From NCBI GenBank assembly GCA_902798015.1, contig CADBVL010000001.1, positions 9,156 to 73,155 of the forward strand: 64,000 nucleotides of DNA, read 5' to 3'. The notes beneath the pieces were generated by a model that was not told the DNA's origin, did no database searches, and was given only the letters and a program-made list of their open reading frames with translations. Origin of the DNA: an uncultured Bacteroidales bacterium (GTDB lineage: Bacteria; Bacteroidota; Bacteroidia; Bacteroidales; Paludibacteraceae). The position numbers and the translations under genes are program-made. This document shows positions 42,319 to 51,319 of the stretch, piece by piece. Position 1 is the first letter of the stretch, and the number at the start of each line of letters is the position of its first letter.

Positions 42319-45300
42319 AACGTGCATTGATTATCACCGGTATCACGCTGGGTTCCTTGTTGCTGGTACTTATTGCGGCAGTGCTCATCGTGATATACGT
42401 AGTTTTCACTCCTTCCCGATTGACACCTATCGCGCGACAGGCAGCGGCGGAGTATATCACCTGCGAGCACGAGATAGGAGAGGTGGATCTCACGTTCTTC
42501 TCTACCTTCCCGCGTTTTGGCTTGCGTGCCGACGGGTTGCTGTTGATCAATCCCAAAGCCGGCAGTCAGAACGATACGGTCGTGTCTGCCCCGCGATTCA
42601 CAGTTACGGTGAACCTCATGGAGTTTCTGAACAACAAAAATCTGGTCATTCATGAGGCGATATTGGATGATGCATCGGTGAATTTCTTCATCGCTCCGGA
42701 CGGAACGACGAACCTCACGGATGTCTTCGTTACTTCACCGGACACCACCGATACCACCGCTTTCTCCTTGCCTTTCGATGAGCTGCGCGTAGATGGTCTG
42801 CATATCAAAGCACGCGCCATCACGTTCGTCGATGCCAAGGATACTATCGATGCCTCGCTGGGCATCACCGAACTGAGTGCGAAAGCGGAGAGTTGGGACG
42901 ACATGCTTATCGCTTTGGAGGCCAACAATGTATGTGCAAACCTCAAAGGAGATACCTACGCCGACAGCCTCCATGTGGAATTAATCGCACCTCTGGCGAT
43001 GAATCTTGATGAAATGCATTTCGAGATGGATGGCGCCAGACTTGCGGTAAACGATTTTAACTTGAGACTCGAAGGAGAAGCGACCATCGGAGACAGCATT
43101 GCCTTGGATGCCAAAATAGAGACTGATAAATGGCAGATAAAGCCCCTTCTGGCACTTGTGCCGGAGAAATTCACCAAGTCGCTCTCGGACCTCGATGTAG
43201 ATGGTACGGTTCAACTGGAAGCAACAGCACAAGGCTATTATGCCGATTCCGTCATGCCGCATATTCAGGCGCATCTTATCTTGAAAGACGGCGAAGGTAA
43301 ATACAAACCGCTGCCGTACGACTTGCGTGATATGAGACTGGATGCCGAGGCAGACTTGCGAATGAATAAAGGCGAGCAGTCCAACGTGACGATTCGCACG
43401 CTCGAGGCGAAGACCAAGAAAAGTGCATTAGCAGCCAAGGGTACAGTGGAAGACCTCTTGGGCGACATGCTGATGGATCTGCATCTGACGCTTGACGCAA
43501 ACCTGCCGGATTTTGCGTATTTCTACCCGGAGAAAATGACCCTTGCCGGTCGCGCGAAGGGAAAAGCCGATGCGCGGATACGTCTGGATGATCTCACGGC
43601 TATGCGTTTGGACAAAGGACGTATAGACGCGGACCTCAATCTGTCGGATATCCGCTATGCGACGGATAGCATGGAGGCAGAACTGCCGATGACGCATGCC
43701 CGCATTCAGATGCCGAATCCGCAACCTTCCAAACCCACTCTCAAATGGGCACGTGTCGATCTGGAGACCGATAAAGTGGATTTCACAATGGCAATGCCAT
43801 TGACCGCAGCTCTCAAAGCGTCTGCAATCCAACTGGAGACGGGTAACGTGCTTTCCGACAATCCTGTCCTCTATGCCGCTGTAGGGTTACAGTCTGACCG
43901 ACCGATAGAGGTAGAGATGGATTCGATGGGTGGAACGATAGACGCGCCGAATCTGAAAGCATACGTAGAGTACAACACCAAGTCCGAGACAGGTTTGGAG
44001 AAGGCGCAGGCGGATATCAGTTTCGATGGTCTTGACGGATTCTTCAAGGATATCAAAGCTGACCTGAAAGCATCTCAATTGAGCGCAACCATGAATGCCG
44101 GTAAGTCGCTGAAAGCCAAACTCAGCACACGCGCACTCAATGCACAAATGGGAGAGGAATTGTTTGCGAAGACAGGTGATTTGGCATTGGATGCCTCCGC
44201 TCGCTATAACAGCAAGGGTGAAAACGCACTCCTCAAATGGAATCCGCGTCTGAAGATCAACCTCAAGAACGGCGAATTGAATATGCCGGAACGTCTGCCG
44301 GAACCGGTATATATACCCTCTATCGAATTCAGTTATTCGAATCGGGAGATGAATATAGCTGACGCACGGGTCGAGTTGGGCAATTCGGACCTGAAGCTCA
44401 AAGGAAATGTACGCAATATCGGCAAATGGTTCCGCCATAAAGCGATTCTGGAGGGACAACTCGATATCGTGTCCGACCACTGCGATGCGAACCAACTGCT
44501 GGCGTGGTTCAGTGCCGACGAGGGCAGTGAGGAGCAATCTAACAGTCCGAAGGACGATCAAACAGCGGAGCGGTCTGACAGCGACAGCGGTCTTAAAGAT
44601 CCTTTCCTCGTTCCTGGTGATGTGGACCTGGCGCTCAACACACATATGCGCGAGGTAGAGATCTTCAATCAGGTGGCGAAAGACTTGAAAGGCGGATTGT
44701 ATGTAAAGGACGGCAAACTGATTCTCGATGAGATGGGCTTTGTATGCCGTGCTGCCAAACTTCAACTCACGGCGATTTATCGTACGCCGCGTAAGAACCA
44801 CCTCTATCTAGGCTTTGACTACCACATGATAGACATCGATATAGACGAACTGCTGACGATGATTCCGAACCTCGAGCAGATGGTTCCGATGCTCAGCTCT
44901 TTCAAGGGCGCAGCGCAGTTCCATCTGGCAGCGGAGACGTATCTCACCAGCCAGTACCAGCCGAAGATCAGTACCCTCCGCGGCGCGGCTTCGCTTACCG
45001 GTAAAGACCTCGTAGTCATGGATAGCAAGACCTTCTCGAAGATAAGCAAACTGCTGCTCTTCAAGAAGAAGACGGAGAATAAGATCGATTCAATCAATGC
45101 CGAACTGACTGTTTATAAGGACCAGATTGACGTCTATCCGCTCTGCGTGCAGATGGATAACTACATGGTGGCTCTCGGTGGACGGCATAAGACGGACATG
45201 ACCTTCGACTACGATATCAATGTCCTCAGCCCGATCTACCTCGGCGTGCATGTAGGAGGAAACATGGACGACTTGAAGATCAAACTGGCGAAATGTAAGT

Positions 45301-45407
45301 ACGCCAAGGACTTCAAGCCGCACTGGTATCAGAAAGCCGATACGCAGTCACTGGAACTCCGTAAGTTGATCAAGCAATCGATGGAGAAGAACGTACGTAT
45401 TCAATAA
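42315..45407 (+). CDS. AsmA-family inner-membrane protein
   Basis: 1030 residues. One N-terminal membrane anchor (GITLGSLLLVLIAAVLIVIYVVF) is followed by the AsmA start FTPSRLTPIARQAAAEYITCEHEIGEVDLTFFSTFPRFGLRADGLLL region and a long repeating beta-strand periplasmic body that ends in the AsmA_2-like block (GAASLTGKDLVVMDSKTFSKISKLLLFKKK...YPLCVQMDNYMVALGGRH). This architecture is that of bridge-like lipid transport proteins between the membranes. A hydrophilic Ser/Asp-rich linker lies at about residues 741-755. It is placed between a lipoprotein and an M3 peptidase in the same run. Confidence 0.88.
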   Translation: MKRALIITGITLGSLLLVLIAAVLIVIYVVFTPSRLTPIARQAAAEYITCEHEIGEVDLTFFSTFPRFGLRADGLLLINPKAGSQNDTVVSAPRFTVTVNLMEFLNNKNLVIHEAILDDASVNFFIAPDGTTNLTDVFVTSPDTTDTTAFSLPFDELRVDGLHIKARAITFVDAKDTIDASLGITELSAKAESWDDMLIALEANNVCANLKGDTYADSLHVELIAPLAMNLDEMHFEMDGARLAVNDFNLRLEGEATIGDSIALDAKIETDKWQIKPLLALVPEKFTKSLSDLDVDGTVQLEATAQGYYADSVMPHIQAHLILKDGEGKYKPLPYDLRDMRLDAEADLRMNKGEQSNVTIRTLEAKTKKSALAAKGTVEDLLGDMLMDLHLTLDANLPDFAYFYPEKMTLAGRAKGKADARIRLDDLTAMRLDKGRIDADLNLSDIRYATDSMEAELPMTHARIQMPNPQPSKPTLKWARVDLETDKVDFTMAMPLTAALKASAIQLETGNVLSDNPVLYAAVGLQSDRPIEVEMDSMGGTIDAPNLKAYVEYNTKSETGLEKAQADISFDGLDGFFKDIKADLKASQLSATMNAGKSLKAKLSTRALNAQMGEELFAKTGDLALDASARYNSKGENALLKWNPRLKINLKNGELNMPERLPEPVYIPSIEFSYSNREMNIADARVELGNSDLKLKGNVRNIGKWFRHKAILEGQLDIVSDHCDANQLLAWFSADEGSEEQSNSPKDDQTAERSDSDSGLKDPFLVPGDVDLALNTHMREVEIFNQVAKDLKGGLYVKDGKLILDEMGFVCRAAKLQLTAIYRTPRKNHLYLGFDYHMIDIDIDELLTMIPNLEQMVPMLSSFKGAAQFHLAAETYLTSQYQPKISTLRGAASLTGKDLVVMDSKTFSKISKLLLFKKKTENKIDSINAELTVYKDQIDVYPLCVQMDNYMVALGGRHKTDMTFDYDINVLSPIYLGVHVGGNMDDLKIKLAKCKYAKDFKPHWYQKADTQSLELRKLIKQSMEKNVRIQ

Positions 45408-45411
45408 TCCC

Positions 45412-45446
45412 CAAAATAACAAATTACAAATGACACACAACAAATT
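45412..45446. repeat. Degenerate heptad array (ACAAATT type) across a start codon
   Basis: CAAAATA, ACAAATT, ACAAATG, ACACACA, ACAAATT. The ATG of the M3 peptidase gene (45430) is formed within the third unit. Confidence 0.6.
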
Positions 45447-47559
45447 ATTCCTTTTAGGAATTGCTGCTATGACATTATTGGCTTGCAACCACCCCCAATC
45501 CAACCCGTTGTTGGATCAGCCGAACACCCCGTTTGGTGTACCGGCGTTTGATCAAGTGAAAATCGAGCATTACCTGCCTGCTTTTGAAGAAGCAATCAAG
45601 CAGAACAAAGCGGAGGTCGATGCCATAGTGAATAACGAAGCCGAGCCGACGTTCGAAAACACTATCGTGGCGCTCGACCGTTCCGGTCTGCTCTTGGATC
45701 GCGTAGTAGGCGTTTTCTTCAATGTCCTTGAGGCGGATGGCAACGATGAGATGAATGAGATTGCAGAGAAAGTGAGTCCGATGCTGAGCGAACTGAGCGA
45801 CGGTATCATCCTGAATGACAAACTGTTCCAGCGTGTGAAGTTCGTCTATGAGCAGCGTGATCAATTGGGGCTCAATCCCGAGCAGATGCGTCTGCTGACG
45901 GAGACCTACAAGAACTTTGCGGATAACGGTGCGAACCTGCCGGAGGACAAGAAAGAGCGTCTCAAAGAGATCAATCAGGAACTCGGACTGCTCTCTCTTA
46001 AGTTCGGCAACAACGTGGTAGCAGAGACCAATTCCTGCCAGCGTTTCATCACCGACGAGGCGGAATTGGCGGGGCTGCCGGAGAGTGCCAAAGCCGCTGC
46101 TGCAGAGGAAGCGGAGGCAGCCGGCCATCCGGGAGAATGGCTCTTTACACCCAAACGTACCTCTTTCACGCCAGTGCTCCAGTACTGCGAGAACCGCGAA
46201 CTGCGCAAACAGCTCCTTATGGACTATACCACCCGCGCAAACCACGATAACGAGTTTGATAACAAAGCCGTCATCATCCGCGAGATGGAATTGCGTATCG
46301 AGCGCGCCAACTTGTTCGGTTATGACAACCCTGCCGACTATATCCTCGCGGACTGCATGGCGAAGAACCATCAGACCGTGGACGCTTTCCTTCAATCCGT
46401 TTGGGCTCCCTCGTTAGAGGCTGCCAAGCGTGAGGCTGCGGCTTTGCAGGAAGTGATGGATGCAGAGAAAATGGCGCAAGACCCGCATACTGATGATCAG
46501 GTGTTGCTCCAACCCTGGGACTGGTGGTTCTATGCAGAGAAACTGCGTAAGGCGAAATATGACCTCGACGAAGAGGAGATCAAGCCCTATTTCGAACTCT
46601 CCAACGTCCGCAAAGGAGCGTTCGGCGTAGCTACCAAGCTGTATGGTCTCCAATTTGAGAAATTAGAAGATATGCCGGTGTATAACCCCGAAGTGGAGGT
46701 CTTTAAGGTCACCGAAGCGGACGGCTCGCTGGTAGGTATTCTATACACCGATTATTTCCCGCGTGCGGGTAAGCGTCCGGGTGCATGGATGAACCAGATC
46801 CTGCCGCAGTATATCGATGCGGAAGGGGTAGATCATCGCCCGGTAGTTATCAATGTGGGTAACTTTAACAAACCGACCGCAGGCAATCCATCCCTTCTCT
46901 CGATGGATGACGTAGAGACTCTCTTCCATGAGTTCGGCCACGCGCTGCACGGGCTGCTATCCAAAGCGCATTACAAATCGCTCAGCGGTACGAATACTCC
47001 TCGCGACTTCGTGGAACTGCCTTCGCAGTTTATGGAGAACTATGCATACGAACCGGAAGTGCTCAAGACCTATGCCTTCCATTATCAGACGGGCGAGGTG
47101 ATTCCGGATGAGTTGATAGAGAAAATCAATGCGGCGGGTAAGTTCAACCAGGGTTTTGTGACGACAGAACTGCTCTCTGCCTCTATCCTCGATATGGATT
47201 TCCATGAGTTGACGACTGCGGAAGGCCTCGATGTCAATGCTTTTGAGAAACAGAGCATGGAGAAGATGGGTATGATTGATGAGATCATTGTGCGTTATCG
47301 TCCGACGTTCTACAATCATATCTTCACTACGGGTTATGAGGCCGGGTATTACAGTTATACTTGGGCTGCGGTGCTGGATGCAGACGCATTTGCGGCGTTC
47401 AAGGAGACAGGAAACCTCTTCGATGCCCAGACTGCCGCTCGTTTCCGTCACTTGCTGGAGCAAGGCGGTACGCGCGATGCGCAGGAATTGTATCTGGAGT
47501 TCCGTGGCAAAGAGGCAGATCCCAAAAATCTGCTGCGCCGCAAAGGATTCATTGACTGA
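45430..47559 (+). CDS. M3-family peptidyl-dipeptidase, lipoprotein
   Basis: 709 residues, related to Dcp/oligopeptidase A. The zinc motif is HEFGH at 500-504 (TLFHEFGHALHGLLS), with the third ligand region following about 25 residues later (PRDFVELPSQFMENYAYEPEV). The N-terminus has a lipobox (MTLLAC, Cys17), so the enzyme is probably a periplasmic lipid-anchored peptidase that trims peptides by dipeptides from the C-terminus. Family blocks FDQVKIEHYLPAFEEAIKQ and SYTWAAVLDADAFAAF are present. The start codon is part of a heptad array; another array links it to the next gene. Confidence 0.92.
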   Translation: MTHNKLFLLGIAAMTLLACNHPQSNPLLDQPNTPFGVPAFDQVKIEHYLPAFEEAIKQNKAEVDAIVNNEAEPTFENTIVALDRSGLLLDRVVGVFFNVLEADGNDEMNEIAEKVSPMLSELSDGIILNDKLFQRVKFVYEQRDQLGLNPEQMRLLTETYKNFADNGANLPEDKKERLKEINQELGLLSLKFGNNVVAETNSCQRFITDEAELAGLPESAKAAAAEEAEAAGHPGEWLFTPKRTSFTPVLQYCENRELRKQLLMDYTTRANHDNEFDNKAVIIREMELRIERANLFGYDNPADYILADCMAKNHQTVDAFLQSVWAPSLEAAKREAAALQEVMDAEKMAQDPHTDDQVLLQPWDWWFYAEKLRKAKYDLDEEEIKPYFELSNVRKGAFGVATKLYGLQFEKLEDMPVYNPEVEVFKVTEADGSLVGILYTDYFPRAGKRPGAWMNQILPQYIDAEGVDHRPVVINVGNFNKPTAGNPSLLSMDDVETLFHEFGHALHGLLSKAHYKSLSGTNTPRDFVELPSQFMENYAYEPEVLKTYAFHYQTGEVIPDELIEKINAAGKFNQGFVTTELLSASILDMDFHELTTAEGLDVNAFEKQSMEKMGMIDEIIVRYRPTFYNHIFTTGYEAGYYSYTWAAVLDADAFAAFKETGNLFDAQTAARFRHLLEQGGTRDAQELYLEFRGKEADPKNLLRRKGFID

Positions 47560-47586
47560 TCTCTAATTTCTAATTTCTGATCTCTG
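47559..47586. repeat. Heptad array (ATTTCTA type)
   Basis: ATCTCTA, ATTTCTA, ATTTCTG, ATCTCTG fill the gap after the M3 peptidase stop; the last base starts the GTG of the next gene. Confidence 0.85.
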
Positions 47587-48107
47587 TGAAACGTAGCACT
47601 CAAACACTTCTATACCATCTGTTGCCGGCAGTCTTTTGGCTGCTGGCAATAGGCGGTAGCTTGGTTCCTGCGTTGCCTTCTCTAAACACTATACTCTCAA
47701 CACTCAACTACTATAGCGGCTATTGGGTTGCCGCCATAGTATTAATTGTTATCCTCTTTATCGGGCGTATCAAGCGCCATGCTGCGTCCGTAGAGGAGTG
47801 CTTCGGGATGGCGCTGCTCTTAGGCATCGCTTCCTATTGGTTGCCTACGGTGGTTTTTCTGACGATACCCGTGTGGGCATATCTCATCTACCAAAATCTT
47901 TTTAGCGGTCGTTCGTTTCTGGCTACGTTCCTGGGCTATGCCGTGGTAGCTATATGGGCTGCTGTATTCATCTTTTTCGGATGGATAGCAAACCCTTGGG
48001 CGCACTTCTTTGCATTAGAAAACGCCCTCGGGTGGATACCCTTGGGCGCTATCTTGCTCGCGTGGCTCGGCTCTACCATCGTACGACAAACCCTGCGTGT
48101 ACGTTGA
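47586..48107 (+). CDS. Small integral membrane protein, unknown function
   Basis: 173 residues from a GTG start. Four to five membrane segments are evident (LLPAVFWLLAIGGSLVPAL, YWVAAIVLIVILFIG, ECFGMALLLGIASYWLPTVV, FLATFLGYAVVAIWAAVFIFFGW, LGWIPLGAILLAWLGSTIV). I do not recognise the family. The first external loop (LNTILSTLNYYSGY) is encoded by a heptad array. It is the last gene of the ten-gene run; its 3' end overlaps the convergent TonB receptor gene by 35 bp. Confidence 0.7.
   Translation: MKRSTQTLLYHLLPAVFWLLAIGGSLVPALPSLNTILSTLNYYSGYWVAAIVLIVILFIGRIKRHAASVEECFGMALLLGIASYWLPTVVFLTIPVWAYLIYQNLFSGRSFLATFLGYAVVAIWAAVFIFFGWIANPWAHFFALENALGWIPLGAILLAWLGSTIVRQTLRVR
47680..47714. repeat. 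Heptad array (CACTCAA type) in a membrane-protein loop
   Basis: CTCTAAA, CACTATA, CTCTCAA, CACTCAA, CTACTAT at period 7. Confidence 0.7.
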
Positions 48108-50291
48108 TGCCCGCTTGGGCGTAGTACCACGGCCAGCAGGCTTTCCCGTTTTGAAAATAGGAACAGTCGCTACCACCATTCGAAGCATATTTGGCATCGA
48201 ATATATTGTTGATCTGGCATAAAAGTTTGATATCCGGCGCACTATTCTTGCCCATACACCATTTTTTTACCGGCAGCGCGTACTCCAAATGCACATTAGT
48301 CGTCGTATAGGCTTTCAACGCCGCGGTCTCGTTTTGGGTGTTATCCAAGTACTGTTTGCCGGTTACATTGGTCTGAACCGTTCCTACAAACCCTGCGTAA
48401 TCAAAGGTAAAGAGGCTCATTGCCGTAATCGTCGGCGAGAAGGCGATGGTGGTCTCTTTGAAGAAAACGTCCTCTTCTCCTACCCATTCCCAGTTATCGT
48501 CATACCGGGTGATGGTCTCCGTATAGTTTAAGATCTTATTACGGGAGAGTACGAAATTGCCTTCCCATCTAAACCAATTGGTGATTTTCACCCCTGCCAT
48601 CAATTCCATACCCATTCGGTACGAGTCTTTCACATTTGTGGTACTCTGTTTGCCCACGTCGTTCACCCGTCCCGTGAGTACCAACTGGTTGTCGTAATCC
48701 ATGAAATACAGGTTCACTCCTATATTAAACCGCTGGTGCGCGTACGTGTAGCCTAATTCGTAATCGTACAGGCGCTCCGCCTCCGGCATCTTACCGATAT
48801 AGGTTTTCGTTGACGGATCATAGATAATATTCTCCGTGTAGTTTGCACGACTGGGTTCACGGTTTGCTATTGCAAAGGAACCCGACAAGAGGTGTCCTCT
48901 GTTCTGGTATGTCAGTCCGGCCTTGGGGTTGAAGAAATGAAAATCTTTGGCAAACGGCAGTTCGGTCATGCTGTCATCGCTCACGCCTTGCATGGTGTAG
49001 CGGATAAACCGGTACTGCAGGTCGGCGTAGAGCGCCAGTTTCTCCTGTGCTTTGTTGATGACCCTCCAGTTGACTTTCGCGTACGTGTTGAAATCCCATT
49101 TGTTCGCGCTGTTGCGGTAGTACTCGTAGTGGAAAGGCAGCGCCGTTGCTGAAGGCGTCTTTAGATAATCCAGGACACCCCAGTGGGCACCGATATAATC
49201 GTTGGCTGCGGCGCCGAACTGTGCATCGACCTGTTCGGAAATATACTTGGCGGACACCACCGCTCCGGCAAAATGGTTCTCCAACCATTTCTGGTAAAAG
49301 CCGTAACTCTTACCGCTGTCGGCTAATCCCCAGTAACTGTATTTCTTCTTTTTGTACTGCTCGTAATCGCCCTTGCCGTGGGTGTAGTGCAGGGTGGCGT
49401 TAAGGCTCCATTGAGGCGTGAAACGGTGCGTTACTGCCAGTTGCGCGTTCTGCTGGGCGTACATGTCCCAGTTGAGCGAATCGGCAGGGTTATACCGTCT
49501 ATCGGCGCCGTTGATGCCGTAGGCGGTCTCGTAATCGCCGTCTTCTCGTTACCGCCGAAGATACGACCGACCACCTGCGTCTTGGTACCATACCAGCCGA
49601 AATCGCCGTAGTAACTGAGCAGATCGCTGTTGGAGTGGTACAGGAAGCCGTCGGAATTGACTTTGCTGAACCGTGCGTTCGCTACCCATCGTCCGGGCAG
49701 CACCACATGCGCACTCGCCATTTCGCGGAAGGTGTTGTACATACCGCCGTTGAAAGACAGCATGAATGAGGACTTGTCCTCTGAAAGATGACGGCTGACG
49801 ACTGATGGTTCGTCCGTCCGCATATTCAGGCTCGCGCCGAAAGAAGCCGAACCGTTGGTACTCGTTCCCACACCGCGCTGGATGTCGATGGAGCTGAGAC
49901 TCGAACTCATATCCGTCATGTTGACCCAGAAAACGGTCTGGCTCTCGCCGTCGTTGAGCGGCACGTCATTGATGGTCATGTTGATACGCGTGTGGTCTGT
50001 ACCGCGTACGCGGAAATAGGTGTACCCCACGCCCAGACCGTCATCGCTCGTCACCTGCAATCCCGGCGTCGTGCTCAACAGGTACGGCAGGTTCTGACCC
50101 GTGTTCTCGCGGTTCAACTCCTCGTTCCGGACCACGGTGTTAGACAGCGTCGTCTGTTGCACGCGCTTAGCCGTTACCTCTACTTCCTGAATCTGGAAAT
50201 CACTTGCGGACAGTGTGTCCGCATTTTCCTGCGCACTCATTTGCGCAGATGCAACGAGCGCGAAAGCGCTCACAAAGAGAATTTTTTTCAT
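48073..50291 (-). pseudogene. TonB-dependent outer-membrane receptor with a frameshift, TPP-riboswitch controlled
   Basis: Start ATG at 50291, chosen because the in-frame ATG at 50306 lies inside the riboswitch core. A signal peptide (ILFVSAFALVASAQMSAQ) leads into a TonB-box-like stretch (IQEVEVTA) and a plug domain (LPYLLSTTPGLQVTSDDG, YFRVRGTDHTRINMTINDVPLNDG, IQRGVGTSTNGSASFGASLNM). At about 49540 one base is missing: the first frame would end at 49431 after a run of unrelated residues, while the other frame takes up the barrel (DYETAYGINGADRRYNP) and runs to the normal end GINVHAGFVVRW. With one base restored the protein has about 740 residues. Riboswitch context makes thiamine or a precursor the likely substrate. 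The shift may be real decay or an assembly error. Confidence 0.85.
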
Positions 50292-50295
50292 TTTC

Positions 50296-50375
50296 TTTAG
50301 CAGCATTACCTGCCCAAGTTCAACGGGTGTAATCTCAGCCCAAAGCTTGCTTCCCTAGGGTCCCCAACGTAAACC
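50296..50375 (-). ncRNA. TPP (THI-box) riboswitch
   Basis: On the minus strand the order is GGGGACCC (around 50365), a variable P3 region, GGGCTGAGATTAC (CTGAGA at 50338-50333), ACCCGTTGAAC (50328-50318), then GCAG-GTAATG-CTGC and the closing CTT/AAG pair. These are the conserved thiamine-pyrophosphate sensor positions. The AAG of the last stem is part of the sequence just before the start codon at 50291, so ligand binding probably hides the translation start. Confidence 0.93.
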
Positions 50376-50480
50376 AGCGTTAGCGTTTGCGGTGGGGAGA
50401 GCGTAGGGCATTACGTAGCGCCATTGAGCGACGTTGTCGCGAGTCGCGCGAGTAATAGCACAAGCGATAGCTCCCCGAAT
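50376..50480. other. GC-rich inverted-repeat region upstream of the riboswitch
   Basis: About 100 bp with no gene. It contains the mini-hairpin GCGAC-GTT-GTCGC (50428-50440), a GCATTAC/GTAATAGC pairing possibility and outer GGGGAGA/CTCCCC arms (50394-50400 and 50471-50476). No promoter box was recognised in it. It may be a structured leader or a hairpin cluster like the one at 6971-7079. Confidence 0.5.
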
Positions 50481-50505
50481 GATTAAATAATGTTAAATGT
50501 CTCTG

Positions 50506-51267
50506 CTAAAATCGGTAGCAGAAACTAATAAACCATCCCCATTCCACCATGTGGCGGTTGTCTAACCCTCGCGGGCGGGCAAGGTTGTTCAATCCGAAGT
50601 CATATCCGGCTTGCAGACGATAGCGGTCCCATTCCAAACCTCCGCCGAGGCCCCATTGGATGTTCGCGCGGATGAGTTCATCGGCAAAGCGGTCGTACGG
50701 ACTCGTCGGAACGCCGTTGGTCTCCAGCCATGTCTGCGCTGCGGTGCTCAAGTGCGTCTGCAGATAGTCGTATTCAGCCAGACCGATATGTAACTGCGGA
50801 CCGGTGTAGAAGAACATACGTAACTGTTTCCACAGCGTGATCGTGTAGTAAGCGCGCACAGGGATAGTCAGATTGTGCTCCAGCACGCGATGGGTGATAT
50901 ACTCCGTTTGTGTCGTCTGCGGATTCATGCTGCGCCAGTGTTGCTCGTTCTTGCCGTACGTCAGCGTGTACAGCAGACCTGTCTGCAGACTGAAATGATA
51001 CGGCAGCAGGAAATCGAATGTGGCACCTACACGTACGCCGTGCAGGAACATATCCGGATAACTCAGGTTCCGCGTGCGCTGTTGATGCTGGGCATAGCCC
51101 ACCTCCAGACGATACTCCACGCCGAACTTATAACTCTCTTCCCGTTGTTTGGCTGTGGGATCGAAGAAGGTGTTATCCTCTATCTGCATCGCCGGCTTGC
51201 GCACGTCATCCGCGTACGCACTCACGCCAACCGCACAAATCAATAGTATAAATAGAATTCTCTTCAT
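50506..51267 (-). CDS. PorT-type outer-membrane beta-barrel protein
   Basis: 253 residues with a signal peptide (ILFILLICAVGVSAYA). The body has the alternating pattern of eight-stranded OMP_b-brl/PorT barrels: YKFGVEYRLEVGYAQ, GVRVGATFDFLLPYHFSLQTGLLYTLTYG, LEHNLTIPVRAYYTI, MFFYTGPQLHIGLAEYD, IQWGLGGGLEWDRYRLQAGYDFGLNNL, and a terminal Phe (FISFCYRF). Specific function unknown. It follows the M13 peptidase gene after an array-filled 52-bp gap and is probably co-transcribed with it. Confidence 0.8.
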   Translation of the reverse strand: MKRILFILLICAVGVSAYADDVRKPAMQIEDNTFFDPTAKQREESYKFGVEYRLEVGYAQHQQRTRNLSYPDMFLHGVRVGATFDFLLPYHFSLQTGLLYTLTYGKNEQHWRSMNPQTTQTEYITHRVLEHNLTIPVRAYYTITLWKQLRMFFYTGPQLHIGLAEYDYLQTHLSTAAQTWLETNGVPTSPYDRFADELIRANIQWGLGGGLEWDRYRLQAGYDFGLNNLARPRGLDNRHMVEWGWFISFCYRF

Positions 51268-51272
51268 CCTAA

Positions 51273-51317
51273 CTAACCACTAATCCACTAATCCGCTAAT
51301 CCACTAATCCACTAATC
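51273..51317. repeat. Octad array (CCACTAAT type)
   Basis: CTAAC at 51273 and CTAAT at 51280, 51288, 51296, 51304 and 51312: one 7-nt step, then exact 8-nt steps. It fills the gap between the M13 peptidase stop and the barrel gene. Confidence 0.9.
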
Positions 51318-51319
51318 CC

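Noticed and set aside
44538..44595. Another heptad array in the AsmA-like gene linker
   Set aside because: The Ser/Asp/Gln-rich linker looks similar in composition but the 7-nt phase is not convincing.
49431..49464. Two separate genes instead of one frameshifted TonB receptor
   Set aside because: The downstream frame has no signal peptide or plug, and the two halves add up to one normal receptor with one missing base.
50292..50306. Start of the TonB receptor at the ATG at 50306
   Set aside because: That ATG is the conserved GTAATGC of the TPP riboswitch; the ATG at 50291 begins directly with a good signal peptide.
3881..51317. CRISPR arrays
   Set aside because: The repeats are 7-11 nt with no spacers of constant length, and no cas gene is present.
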